From: Lysobacter auxotrophicus
GTDB taxonomy: Bacteria; Pseudomonadota; Gammaproteobacteria; Xanthomonadales; Xanthomonadaceae
NCBI RefSeq assembly: GCF_027924565.1
Contig: NZ_AP027041.1
Location: 744,001-808,000, forward strand
Reading direction: 5' to 3'
Length of the DNA: 64,000 nt
In this document: positions 54,500 to 63,271 of the stretch, one piece after another
How positions within the stretch are numbered: position 1 is the stretch's first letter
Layout of the letters: every line of letters begins with the position of its first letter
Position numbers and translations under genes: made by a program
Notes under the pieces: generated by a model
Databases searched by the model: none
Told to the model about the DNA's origin: nothing
The model's input: only the letters and a program-made list of their open reading frames with translations

Positions 54500-54934
54500 A
54501 TGCGCAACCGTCGTTCCCTGACCCGTTCGCCATCGGCCGCCCGCCAGCGCGGCATGAGCCTGATCGAGATCATCATCGTGATCGTGCTGATCGGCGCCGT
54601 GCTGGCCTTCGTCGGCAGCCGCGTGCTGGGCGGCAAGGATCGCGGCGACTACAACATCGCCAAGGCGCAGGTGCAGACGATGGCCGGCAAGATCGAGTCC
54701 TTCCAGATGGACACCGGCCGGCTGCCGACCTCGCTGGAGGAACTGGTCACCCAGCCCAGCGACGTGAACGGCTGGCTCGGCCCGTACGCCAAGGCGACCG
54801 AACTGAAGGACCCGTGGGGCCATGCGCTCGAGTACCGCGCGCCGGGCGAAGGCGGCCCGTTCGACCTGGTGAGCCTGGGCAAGGACGGCAAGCCCGGCGG
54901 CACCAGCGTCGATGGCGACATCAAGTACGAGTAA
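54500..54934 (+). CDS. gspG: Major pseudopilin GspG
   Basis: The 144-residue prepilin has a basic leader and the cleavage/methylation site RQRG-MSLIEIIIVIVLIG, followed by the GspG core (DYNIAKAQVQTMAGKIESFQ, RLPTSLEELV and DPWGHALEY). It forms the main shaft of the secretion pseudopilus. The residue after the cleaved glycine is Met instead of the usual Phe. The sequence before the ATG is AAGGAACCCCC, a possible ribosome site. Confidence 0.95.
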   Translation: MRNRRSLTRSPSAARQRGMSLIEIIIVIVLIGAVLAFVGSRVLGGKDRGDYNIAKAQVQTMAGKIESFQMDTGRLPTSLEELVTQPSDVNGWLGPYAKATELKDPWGHALEYRAPGEGGPFDLVSLGKDGKPGGTSVDGDIKYE

Positions 54935-54953
54935 GCGGCCCGTCGGAGCTGCC

Positions 54954-55406
54954 ATGCATCGCGCACGCGGCGTTTCCCTGCTGGAGATGCTGCTGGTGAT
55001 CGCGTTGATCGCCGCCATCAGCGTGCTCGCGCTGGCGGCGATGAGCGGCGGCCGCGAAGGCATGCAGCTGCGATCCACCGCGAAGGAAGTCTCCACCGCG
55101 CTGCGCTTCACCCGCGCCCATGCCATCGGCTCGGGCGCGCCGCAGCGCTTCACGATCGATCCGGCGAAACACACCTGGACCGCGCCGATGGGCCGCGGCG
55201 GCAAGGTGCCGCCGAACCTGCGCATCACCTTCACCGGCGCGCGCGAAGTGCAACCGACGCGCGGCGAAGGCGCGATCGTGTTCTTTCCCGATGGCGCGAG
55301 CACCGGCGGCCGCGTGCAGCTCGGTGCGCGGCAGGCGGCCTGGAACATCGACGTCGCGTGGCTCACGGGCGAGGTGAAGTTGAAACGCGCGCAGGTTTCG
55401 CCGTGA
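54954..55406 (+). CDS. gspH: Minor pseudopilin GspH
   Basis: The 150-residue protein has the prepilin site RARG-VSLLEMLLVIALIA and a body with LRSTAKEVSTALRFTRAHAI and GAIVFFPDGASTGGRVQL, typical of GspH. It belongs to the pseudopilus tip complex. The ATG at 54954 is chosen to leave a short basic leader; a longer in-frame start at 54912 overlaps gspG. The stop overlaps the gspI GTG. Confidence 0.9.
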   Translation: MHRARGVSLLEMLLVIALIAAISVLALAAMSGGREGMQLRSTAKEVSTALRFTRAHAIGSGAPQRFTIDPAKHTWTAPMGRGGKVPPNLRITFTGAREVQPTRGEGAIVFFPDGASTGGRVQLGARQAAWNIDVAWLTGEVKLKRAQVSP

Positions 55407-55912
55407 AGCAGGCACGCGCGCAGCGCAGCATCGAGCAGGCGCAACGCGCAGGCGGACACGCGCCGCCGCGATGCCCATTCCCCATTTCCCTTTCCTCGCA
55501 TCAACGCGGCTACACGCTGCTCGAAGTCATCGTCGCCTTCGCGTTGCTCGCGATGGCGCTGACGCTGCTGCTGGGCATCCTGTCCGGCTCGGCGCGGCAG
55601 GTGCGGCAATCGGCGGACGCCGGACGTGCCGCGATGTACGCGCAATCGCTGATGGACCAGGTCGGCGTCGGCGAACGCCTGGCCGGGAGCGAACGCAATG
55701 GCGAATTCGAACAGGGCCGTTACCGCTGGCGCCTGCGCGTGTCGCCGTGGCGCGACCCGGCGATCGCCGCGAGCGGCCAGCCGATGGCGCTCGGTGGGCC
55801 GGAGTTGTTCGAGATCACGCTGGCGATGCAGTGGGGCGACGGCCCCGGCCAACGCCTGCAATTGCGCACGCTGCGCATCGCCGCCGCCGGCAGCGGAGGC
55901 ACGTTGCAATGA
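55403..55912 (+). CDS. gspI: Minor pseudopilin GspI
   Basis: The 169-residue protein has the prepilin site HQRG-YTLLEVIVAFALLAMAL after an unusually long leader of about 35 residues. The GTG at 55403 overlaps the gspH stop (GTGA); no in-frame ATG lies closer to the cleavage site, which explains the long leader. The body is short, as expected for GspI, with SLMDQVGVGERL and LQLRTLRIAA. Confidence 0.88.
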   Translation: MKQARAQRSIEQAQRAGGHAPPRCPFPISLSSHQRGYTLLEVIVAFALLAMALTLLLGILSGSARQVRQSADAGRAAMYAQSLMDQVGVGERLAGSERNGEFEQGRYRWRLRVSPWRDPAIAASGQPMALGGPELFEITLAMQWGDGPGQRLQLRTLRIAAAGSGGTLQ

Positions 55913-56568
55913 CGCGCGTGCATGGTTCATCGCGCGGCTTCACGCTGATCGAAGTGCTGATCGCGATGGTGCTGCTCGTCGCGGGCCTCGCGCTCGCCTT
56001 CGCCACGCTGGGCGCGGCGACGCGCACCGCCGCGCGCGGTGAAGCGATGGCCGACCACAGCGAGCGCATGCGCGCGGTCGAAGGCTTTCTGCGAACGCGC
56101 CTCACCGGCGCGCGCCCGGTTCCGTTCGACATCGACCAGACGCGCGCGATCGCCGTGCGGTTCATCGGCGAACGCGAGCGCATGCGGTTCGTGGCCGATA
56201 TTCCCGATTACCTCGGGCGCGGCGGCCCGTACCTGCACGACTTCAAGGTGGAAGATGCCGGCGACGGCGTGCGCATGACGCTCGCGCTCAATATGGTGCA
56301 GGCGGGCACGACCGTGGAGGAACGCGATCCTCGTCCGCCGGAACTGCTGGTCGAAGGCCTGCGCGAGGTGCGTTTCCGCTATCGCGCGCTCGATCAGGAA
56401 GGCCGGCTCGGCGACTGGCTCGACACGTGGGAAGCCACCGAACAACTGCCGCTGCTGGTGGAAGTGACGATGATCGACCGCAACGGCGCGGCGTGGCCGC
56501 CGCTGGTGGTGTCGTTGCCGCTCGCGCCGGCGATCAGCGGCTTCGCGCAGCCGGTGCAGACGCAATGA
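55909..56568 (+). CDS. gspJ: Minor pseudopilin GspJ
   Basis: The 219-residue protein has the cleavage site SRG-FTLIEVLIAMVLLVAGLAL at about residue 10. The body has DHSERMRAVEGFLRTRLTGA and EGLREVRFRYRALDQEGRL, the GspJ pattern. It assembles with GspH, GspI and GspK at the tip. Start and stop overlap its neighbours by 4 bases each. Confidence 0.9.
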   Translation: MTRVHGSSRGFTLIEVLIAMVLLVAGLALAFATLGAATRTAARGEAMADHSERMRAVEGFLRTRLTGARPVPFDIDQTRAIAVRFIGERERMRFVADIPDYLGRGGPYLHDFKVEDAGDGVRMTLALNMVQAGTTVEERDPRPPELLVEGLREVRFRYRALDQEGRLGDWLDTWEATEQLPLLVEVTMIDRNGAAWPPLVVSLPLAPAISGFAQPVQTQ

Positions 56569-57467
56569 CCGCCGTGCATCGGATGACCACTGCGCGATCG
56601 ACGTCGCGCGGCGCGGCGCTGATCCTCGTGCTGTGGTTGATCGTGCTGCTCACCGCGTTGATTGGCGGCTTCGCACTGGCCGCACGCGTGGAATCGCTGC
56701 AGGGTCGCGTGCTGGTGCGCGGCCTGGTCGCGTCGAACGCCGCGCGTGCCGGGCTGGAGTATTCGCTCACGCGCGTCGCGCTGCCGGACGCGCGCCTGCA
56801 ATGGAAGCCCGACGGCACGGCGCATCGCTGGCGCTTCGGCGACGCGCAGGTCGAGGTGAAGATCGTCGACGAGAACGGCAAGCTCGACCTCAACCAGGCG
56901 CCGCATCCGCTCATCGCCGCGCTGATCCAGCGCCATGGGGTGGAGGCGTCCGAGGCTGGGCGCATCGCCGGGGCGATCGTGGACTGGCGCGATCCCGACC
57001 CGCTGACGCAGCCCGCTGGTGGCGCGGAGGACGGCGACTACGAGGCCGCCGGCCGGCCGTACGGCGCCAAGGACGCGGACTTCGAAAGCGTGGCCGAACT
57101 GCTGCAGGTGCTGGGCATGACGCCGGCGCTGTTCGCGAAACTCGAGCCGGACCTGACGGTCTACAGCGGCCGCGCACAGCCGGATCCGGCGTATGCGTCT
57201 GCAGAACTGCTCGATGCGATGGGCTTGAACGGCGCGGACCTGGTCGCACAACGCGGGCGACCGGCCGGCGCCTTGCCGGTGGACGGCGCCCTGCCAGGCG
57301 CAAGCATGGTCGGCGCCGGCAGCGGCACCTATAGTATCGACAGCCGCGCGCGGCTCCCCGACGGTCGACAGTCGCTGCTGCGAGCGGTGGTTCGCACGGG
57401 CGGAGGGGGCTTGCCTGGCATGGCGTACGTGCCGTTGCGCTGGGAGGAGGGAGCATCACCGCGATGA
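56565..57467 (+). CDS. gspK: Minor pseudopilin GspK
   Basis: The 300-residue protein has SRG-AALILVLWLIVLLTALI as prepilin site, then KIVDENGKLDLNQAP, AGAIVDWRDPDPLTQPAGGA and DADFESVAELLQVLGM. The SAM-like helical insert with these blocks is specific to GspK, the tip cap. It lacks the usual glutamate at position +5 (residues AALIL), a known feature of GspK. Overlaps gspJ and gspL by 4 bases. Confidence 0.92.
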   Translation: MTAVHRMTTARSTSRGAALILVLWLIVLLTALIGGFALAARVESLQGRVLVRGLVASNAARAGLEYSLTRVALPDARLQWKPDGTAHRWRFGDAQVEVKIVDENGKLDLNQAPHPLIAALIQRHGVEASEAGRIAGAIVDWRDPDPLTQPAGGAEDGDYEAAGRPYGAKDADFESVAELLQVLGMTPALFAKLEPDLTVYSGRAQPDPAYASAELLDAMGLNGADLVAQRGRPAGALPVDGALPGASMVGAGSGTYSIDSRARLPDGRQSLLRAVVRTGGGGLPGMAYVPLRWEEGASPR

Positions 57468-58681
57468 ACGCAAGGAGCGAAAGCCGGCCACAGAACCGGC
57501 CTGCCGCCGACTGGGCGCAGGACCGGCTGCGTCGCCTGGGGGCGCGTCTCGCGCCGGGCGCGGGCGGGTTCGCGCACTGGTGGGCGCACAACCTCGCCGC
57601 GTGGCTGCCGGCGCGCGTGCGCCGCGTGCTCGGTTTCGACCGCGGCCGCCTGTTGCTGCAGGTGCAGGGCGATGCGGTGCAATTGCGCCTCCAGCAGGCC
57701 GGCGACCTTCGCGACCTCGGCGCCGTCCCGCAGCTGGCGCTGCCCGATGGCGATGCCATCGTCGCCCCCGTCGATCCGCTGGCGACGCTGCTTCCGCCGC
57801 GACTCACCGATCTTCCGCGCTGGCTGCTGCTGCCCGCCGCCGCCGGGCTGCGTCGACCGCTTACCCTGCCGGCCGCTGCCGGCGACCGCCTTCGCGACGT
57901 CGTCGGTTTCGAGATCGACCGCCAGACGCCGTTCACTGCCGACAACGTCGCCTTCGATGCGCGCCTGCTCGGCCGTCGCGAGGCCGACGGCATGATCGAG
58001 GCCGAGCTCGTCGTCGTTCCGCGCCAGCGCCTGGATGCGCCGGTGGCGGCGCTGGGCCCGTTGGCCGGCTCGCTCGCCGGCATCGACCTGTGCGCCGAGA
58101 ACGGCCAGCCGCTGGGCGTGAACCTGCTCGATCCGGCGCTGCGCCGCCGCCATGGCGATGCGTTCCGCTACTGGAACCTCGCGCTCGCCGCGCTGGCGGT
58201 CATCGCCGTCGCCGCGACGATGTGGCAGTTGCTCGCCAATCGCCGGGCCGCCGCGGACGAACTCGAAGCGCGCATCGCCAGCCAGGCGACCGCCGCGCGC
58301 GCTGCCGCCGCGCAACGGCAGGCGCTGATCGACCTTATCGAAGGCCAGGCCTTCCTCGACCGCGAGCGCGCGCAGCGACCGACCACGGTGGAAGTGCTCG
58401 ACGAACTCACCCAGCGCCTGCCCGACAGCACGTACCTGGAAAAGCTCGCCATCGAGGACACCAACCTGCTGATGATCGGCCTCAGTCGCGAGGCGCCGTC
58501 GCTGGTGCAGCGCCTGCAAGGGTCGAAGCTCTGGCGCGCGCCGTCGCTCACCGGCGCGTTGATGCCCGATCCGGTCAGCGGACGCGACCGCTTCACGCTG
58601 ACCGCCGAACTCGGCGCGCCCACGTCCACCGGACAGCGCACCACGCCGCCGCCGCAACCGGAGGACGCCGATGGCGGTTGA
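57464..58681 (+). CDS. gspL: Type II secretion protein GspL
   Basis: The 405-residue protein has a cytoplasmic actin-like part (LPAAAGDRLRDVVGFEIDRQ, then TPFTADNVAFD), a single membrane helix near residue 240 (LALAALAVIAVAATMWQLL) and a periplasmic PilN-like ferredoxin fold with TTVEVLDELTQRLPDSTYLE. It links GspE to the inner-membrane platform. The first 55 residues are a basic, low-complexity extension. Confidence 0.9.
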   Translation: MNARSESRPQNRPAADWAQDRLRRLGARLAPGAGGFAHWWAHNLAAWLPARVRRVLGFDRGRLLLQVQGDAVQLRLQQAGDLRDLGAVPQLALPDGDAIVAPVDPLATLLPPRLTDLPRWLLLPAAAGLRRPLTLPAAAGDRLRDVVGFEIDRQTPFTADNVAFDARLLGRREADGMIEAELVVVPRQRLDAPVAALGPLAGSLAGIDLCAENGQPLGVNLLDPALRRRHGDAFRYWNLALAALAVIAVAATMWQLLANRRAAADELEARIASQATAARAAAAQRQALIDLIEGQAFLDRERAQRPTTVEVLDELTQRLPDSTYLEKLAIEDTNLLMIGLSREAPSLVQRLQGSKLWRAPSLTGALMPDPVSGRDRFTLTAELGAPTSTGQRTTPPPQPEDADGG

Positions 58682-59342
58682 TCCGACGCACGCCCGTCCG
58701 CAGGCGCCGTCGGCCACAGCGCCGCCCCGCATCGGTCGCGACCAGTGGCTCGCGCTCGGATTGCTGCTCGCCGCGTTGCTGCTGGGCTATCTGGTGCTCG
58801 TGCATCCGTGGTTCACCGCGCCGATGCTGGAAGCCAACGACCGCGTCGAAAGCCTGCAGCAGCGCGAACTGCGCCAGCGCATGCAATTGCAGCAGGCGCC
58901 GCAGGTGCAGCAGCGACTCGCGCAGGTGCGCGCGCAGCAGGCGCGTTCGCCGGGCTTCCTTCCGGAAAGCAGCGCGGAACTGGCGACGGCCGGGCTCGTG
59001 CAGCGGCTGGAGCGCGTCGTCGCCGAAGCGAGCCCGGGCAACCGCAGCTGCGCGATCAGCAACCGTTCGCCGCTGAGCGAGCCGCGTCGCGACCGCTATG
59101 CGCGCGTGATCGTGCAGGTGCGCCTGCGCTGCGGCACGCCGGAACTGATGAGCGTGCTCTACGCGCTGGAAAGCGGTTCGCCGCGGCTGTTCGTCGGCAA
59201 CCTCAACCTGCTGTCCTCGCGCGGCTACTTCCTGCCGGGCGCGAACCAGCCCAGCGGCGACGGCGGCCTGGACGTGACGTTCGATCTCTACGGCTACCTG
59301 CGTCCGTTGCCCAACGTGTCGGAGGTACCGCGTGCGCCTTGA
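58671..59342 (+). CDS. gspM: Type II secretion protein GspM
   Basis: The 223-residue protein has one N-terminal membrane helix (WLALGLLLAALLLGYLVLVH) and a coiled coil (NDRVESLQQRELRQRMQLQ). The C-terminal ferredoxin-like part includes RYARVIVQVRLRCGTPELMS. It partners GspL. The start lies 11 bases inside the end of gspL. Confidence 0.9.
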   Translation: MAVDPTHARPQAPSATAPPRIGRDQWLALGLLLAALLLGYLVLVHPWFTAPMLEANDRVESLQQRELRQRMQLQQAPQVQQRLAQVRAQQARSPGFLPESSAELATAGLVQRLERVVAEASPGNRSCAISNRSPLSEPRRDRYARVIVQVRLRCGTPELMSVLYALESGSPRLFVGNLNLLSSRGYFLPGANQPSGDGGLDVTFDLYGYLRPLPNVSEVPRAP

Positions 59343-60171
59343 CGACGCCGGTCCGCGCACCTGGTTGCTCGCCACCGTCGCGGGCTGGGCGGTGATCGCC
59401 TGGCTGCTGGCGGTGCTCGGCATGGGCCGGCATGCGCAGGCGCTGGACGCCGATCCCGGCCTGCTGCGTCCCTTGCCCAATGCGCGCCCGCCGGCGGCGC
59501 AGCGCCTCGGCCCGCTGTCGCAGTACGCCGCGATCGCGCAGCGCCCGCTGTTCTCGCAGGATCGCCAGCCCAAGCCGTTCTTCCTGCAGGGCGGCGGCGA
59601 AGGCGAAAGCCAGCAGACGGCGTTCGATTACGTGCTGACCAGCGTGCTGATCACGCCGACGCTGAAGATGGCGATCCTGCAGCCGGCCGACGGCAGCGAA
59701 TCGGTGCGCGTGAAGCTCGGCGAAGTGCCCGAATCGCATCCCGCGTGGCGCCTGACCTCGCTCGACGCGCGCAGTGCGGTGTTCGAAGGTCCGGAAGGCC
59801 GGCGCGAGATGACCCTGCGCGTGTTCGACGGCCAGGGCGGCCAGCCGCCGACCGCGGTGAGCAATGCGCCGGGCGCGAACCGCACGCAGCCGGTAGGCGT
59901 GCCGGTGCCGCCCGCCGCGGCGAACGCGGCGGCGGCCAACGGTGGCCGCAACGTTCCCGCCAACGCACGGCCCGTCGGCAACAACGCCTCGCCCAACCGC
60001 AACGCGAACAACAACGCCCAGACGCCGGCGCCGCCGCCCGCGCCGGAGCCCAGCGAAAACACGCCGATGACGCCGGAGGCGCAGATGGAAGCCATCCGCA
60101 AGCGGATCGAAGCACGTCGTGCACAGATGCGGCAGCAGCAATCCGCGCAACCCCCGGCCCAGACGCCTTGA
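59332..60171 (+). CDS. gspN: Type II secretion protein XpsN-like (GspC/GspN role)
   Basis: The 279-residue protein begins at a GTG with GGAGGT nine bases before it. It has one membrane helix (LLATVAGWAVIAWLLAVLG), then a GspC-like homology region (AIAQRPLFSQDRQP, TSVLITPTLKMAILQ, AWRLTSLDARSAVFEG). The second half is a Pro/Ala/Asn-rich tail with no PDZ domain. In Xanthomonas, XpsN at this place bridges the platform to the secretin and stands in for GspC. No separate gspC is seen. Confidence 0.88.
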   Translation: MRLDDAGPRTWLLATVAGWAVIAWLLAVLGMGRHAQALDADPGLLRPLPNARPPAAQRLGPLSQYAAIAQRPLFSQDRQPKPFFLQGGGEGESQQTAFDYVLTSVLITPTLKMAILQPADGSESVRVKLGEVPESHPAWRLTSLDARSAVFEGPEGRREMTLRVFDGQGGQPPTAVSNAPGANRTQPVGVPVPPAAANAAAANGGRNVPANARPVGNNASPNRNANNNAQTPAPPPAPEPSENTPMTPEAQMEAIRKRIEARRAQMRQQQSAQPPAQTP

Positions 60172-60179
60172 GAGACCGC

Positions 60180-62417
60180 ATGAATTCCCCTTCGATCAAG
60201 ACCCGCCAAAGCCCCCTAGCGCAGGCGATCGCGATTGCGACCATCGCCAGCCTGCTGGCGTCGTGCGCGACCGCGCCGGTGCCGAACATCCGGCGAGCGG
60301 ACACCTCCGCCGCGCAGCCCGGCGCCGCCAGCGGCACGCGCGGCGCGACGGCGCAGGAACCGCTGCCCGAATCCACCGACGCCGGCGATGCACGCCCGCA
60401 GATCCGTCGCGGCACCGGCCAGGTGATCAACCGCAGCGCCGCCGCCTCGCCGCCGCCGGGCCTGGGCGCGACGACCGGCTCGGCGACGTTCAATTTCGAA
60501 GGCGAGTCGCTGCACGCGGTGGTCAAGGCGATCCTCGGCGACATGCTCGGCCAGAACTACGTCATCGCGCCGGGCGTGCAGGGCACCGTGACGCTGGCCA
60601 CGCCTAAGCCGGTGAGCCCGGCCGAAGCGCTCAACCTGCTGGAGATGGTGCTGGGCTGGAACAACGCGCGCCTGGTCTACAGCGGCGGCCGCTACAACAT
60701 CGTGCCGGGCGACCAGGCGTTGCCCGGCAACGTCGCCGCCCGCACGGGCGAGGCGAGCACCGCACGCGGTTTCGAAGTGCGCACCGTGCCGCTGAAGTAC
60801 GTGTCGGCGACGGAGATGGAGAAGATCCTCAAGCCGTACGCGCGCCCGAACGCCATCGTCAACGTCGACAACTCGCGCAACGTCATCACCGTCGGCGGCA
60901 GCCGCGCCGAGCTGGAGAACTACCTGCGCACGATCGAAGTGTTCGACGTCGACTGGCTGTCGGGCATGTCGGTCGGCGTGTTCCCGCTGCAGTCGGGCAA
61001 GGCGACGAAGGTCGTCGCGGACCTGGAAAAAGTGTTCGGCGAGCAGAGCAAGTCGCCGGTCGCGGGCATGTTCCGTTTCATGCCGCTGGACGGCGCCAAC
61101 GCGGTGCTCGTCATCACCTCGCAGCCGAACTACCTGGACGACATCCAGCAGTGGCTGGAGCGCATCGACAGCGCGGGCGGCACGGTGCAGCTGTATTCGT
61201 ACGAGCTGAAGTACATCAAGGCCAAGGACCTCGCGGATCGTCTCGCCGACGTGTTCGGCTCCGGACGCGGCGGAACGTCGGGTGAGGGCGGTGGTCCGCC
61301 GTCGCTGATGCCGGGGCTGGAATCGGTCGAATTGAAGGACAGCAGCGACGGCAGCGGCAGCACCGCCACGCTGGGCAGCGACACGGGGTCCGGAAGCGGC
61401 ACCGGCGGCAACGGCACGCTGGCGCTGAACCAGCAGCAGACCGGCAACGCGAGCCTCACGCTGGACGTCAACGGCGATCGCGTCGGCGTGTCGGCGGTGG
61501 AGGAAACCAACTCGATCATCGTGCGCAGCAGCCCGTCGGCGTGGAAGTCGATCCGCGACGTCATCGAGCGCCTGGACGTCATGCCGATGCAGGTGCACAT
61601 CGAGGCGCAGGTGGTCGAAGTGCAGCTCGCGGGCGACCTCAAGTACGGCGTGAACTGGTATTTCGAACGCGCCGTCACCGACGCGGGCCTGCCGGATGCG
61701 GTGGGCCGCACGACGTGGAGCACGCTGGCAGGCAGCATCGTGCCGGGTAACGGGGAAGGTGGTGGCGGTCTGTCCTGGACGTTCCTCGGCCGCAACGCGG
61801 CGGCGATCATCAGCGCGCTGGACGAGATCACCGACCTGCAACTCCTGCAGACACCGTCGGTGATGGTGCGAAACAACGCCGAAGCCACACTCAACGTCGG
61901 CAGCAAGATTCCGATTTCGTCGGTGACGTTCAACCCGACCACCGGAAGCGACAACACCTACAGCCAAGTCCAATACCTCGATACCGGCATCATCCTCAAA
62001 GTGCGCCCGCGTGTTGCGAAGGACGGCATGGTGTTCCTGGACATGGTGCAGGAAGTCAGTTCACCCGGCGCCCAGTCCACGGCGGATCGCAACGGCAACG
62101 TGCGCATCGACACGCGCCGCCTGAAGACCGAAGCGGCCGTGCAGAGCGGCGACACGGTGATGCTCGCGGGCCTGATCAGCGACTCCGTCGAGCGGGGCGC
62201 GTCGGGTTTCCCCGGGCTGAGCCGCATTCCGGTGATCGGCGGCCTGTTCGGCCAGCAGCGTTCCAGCAAGACGCGCAACGAGGTGATCGTGCTGCTCACG
62301 CCGACCATCGTGCGCAATCCGCAAGAGACGCGCGACCTGACGGACGACTACACGCGCCGCTTCCGTGCGATGGAACCGCTGCAGAAGAAACCGCGCCGCC
62401 CGGGCCAGCAACAGTGA
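60180..62417 (+). CDS. gspD: Type II secretion secretin GspD (XpsD)
   Basis: The 745-residue outer-membrane channel starts with a lipoprotein-like leader (IAIATIASLLASCATAP). Repeated N domains follow (FEGESLHAVVKAILGDMLGQ, TVPLKYVSATEMEKILKPYA, YELKYIKAKDLADRLADVF). A Gly/Ser-rich insert lies at about 360-420. The secretin core includes QLLQTPSVMVRNNAEATLNVG and FPGLSRIPVIGGLFGQQ. The lipobox fits reports that XpsD is a lipoprotein. Start codon is the ATG at 60180. Confidence 0.95.
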   Translation: MNSPSIKTRQSPLAQAIAIATIASLLASCATAPVPNIRRADTSAAQPGAASGTRGATAQEPLPESTDAGDARPQIRRGTGQVINRSAAASPPPGLGATTGSATFNFEGESLHAVVKAILGDMLGQNYVIAPGVQGTVTLATPKPVSPAEALNLLEMVLGWNNARLVYSGGRYNIVPGDQALPGNVAARTGEASTARGFEVRTVPLKYVSATEMEKILKPYARPNAIVNVDNSRNVITVGGSRAELENYLRTIEVFDVDWLSGMSVGVFPLQSGKATKVVADLEKVFGEQSKSPVAGMFRFMPLDGANAVLVITSQPNYLDDIQQWLERIDSAGGTVQLYSYELKYIKAKDLADRLADVFGSGRGGTSGEGGGPPSLMPGLESVELKDSSDGSGSTATLGSDTGSGSGTGGNGTLALNQQQTGNASLTLDVNGDRVGVSAVEETNSIIVRSSPSAWKSIRDVIERLDVMPMQVHIEAQVVEVQLAGDLKYGVNWYFERAVTDAGLPDAVGRTTWSTLAGSIVPGNGEGGGGLSWTFLGRNAAAIISALDEITDLQLLQTPSVMVRNNAEATLNVGSKIPISSVTFNPTTGSDNTYSQVQYLDTGIILKVRPRVAKDGMVFLDMVQEVSSPGAQSTADRNGNVRIDTRRLKTEAAVQSGDTVMLAGLISDSVERGASGFPGLSRIPVIGGLFGQQRSSKTRNEVIVLLTPTIVRNPQETRDLTDDYTRRFRAMEPLQKKPRRPGQQQ

Positions 62418-63271
62418 CCCAGGCGGCCGCCTCGCCGGCGGTCGTCGGGCCCATCGTCGTCGTCCCGGTCGGCACGGACGACGAAGCGCTCGATGCCTGC
62501 CTGGCCGCCCTCGACGCCGCCACCGCGCCGGGCACTCCGGTGTGGCTGGCCGACGACGCGCAGGCGGGCCCGCGTGGCTACGCGATCATCGAGCGCTGGA
62601 TCGCGCGCACCGCGCTGAAGGCCGATTACACGCGCCGGCAGCGCAGCGTCGGCGAAGTCGCACACCTGGACGAAGTGCTGGCCGCGTGCGGCGATGCCGA
62701 CGTCGCCGTGCTCGCGAGCGATGCGATTCCCGCACCGGGCTGGTTGTCGCGCCTGGCGACCGGGCTGGCGAGCGACGGCGCGATCGCCACCGCCACGCCG
62801 TGGAGCAACGCGGGCGAAGCCGCCGCGTGGCCGCGCATCGGCGAGATCGATCCGGTGCCGGACGACCTGGAACGCATCGCGCGCGCCGCCAAGGCGATGC
62901 CCGCGCTGCATCCCGAACTTCCCGCCGCGGTGAGCCACGCCGTGCTCATCCGCGGCGCGGCGCGACGTCGTGCGGGCGGCCTGGACGCGAGCAGCTACGC
63001 GTCGTGGTACGCCGCGCTGATCGACCTGTCGTTGCGGCTCGCGGGCCTGGGCTGGCGCAACGCGCTGTGCGATACCGCCTTCGTCGCACGCCGTGGCGAG
63101 GGCGGGCCGTTCGATGGCGACATGGACGCGCTCGCCGCGCGCTGGCCCGACTGGCACGCGCGGCTCGCGCATTACCTCATGCAGGATCCGCTGCGCGCCT
63201 CGCGCGTGCAGCTGGCGACGCTGCTCGAACACCTCGGACCACCGGAACCGCAACGTGATCTCTTCGTCTGA
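62414..63271 (+). CDS. GT2-like glycosyltransferase
   Basis: The 285-residue protein begins at a GTG overlapping the gspD stop (GTGA). VGPIVVVPVGTDDEALDACL, GDADVAVLASDAIPAPGWLS and ATATPWSNAGEAAAWP are typical of GT2-fold transferases, but the expected DxD is only loosely matched (ASDAI), so activity is uncertain. Coupling to gspD suggests it belongs to the secretion operon transcript. Confidence 0.7.
   Translation: MTQAAASPAVVGPIVVVPVGTDDEALDACLAALDAATAPGTPVWLADDAQAGPRGYAIIERWIARTALKADYTRRQRSVGEVAHLDEVLAACGDADVAVLASDAIPAPGWLSRLATGLASDGAIATATPWSNAGEAAAWPRIGEIDPVPDDLERIARAAKAMPALHPELPAAVSHAVLIRGAARRRAGGLDASSYASWYAALIDLSLRLAGLGWRNALCDTAFVARRGEGGPFDGDMDALAARWPDWHARLAHYLMQDPLRASRVQLATLLEHLGPPEPQRDLFV

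Noticed and set aside
53473-54533. Repetitive proteins on both strands across the 117-bp array
   Set aside because: The repeat period is close to a multiple of three, so all frames stay open. The proteins have repeated HPWRDVT- or MDGRAGHSG-type units, no ribosome site and no family. The DNA-level hairpins explain the sequence.
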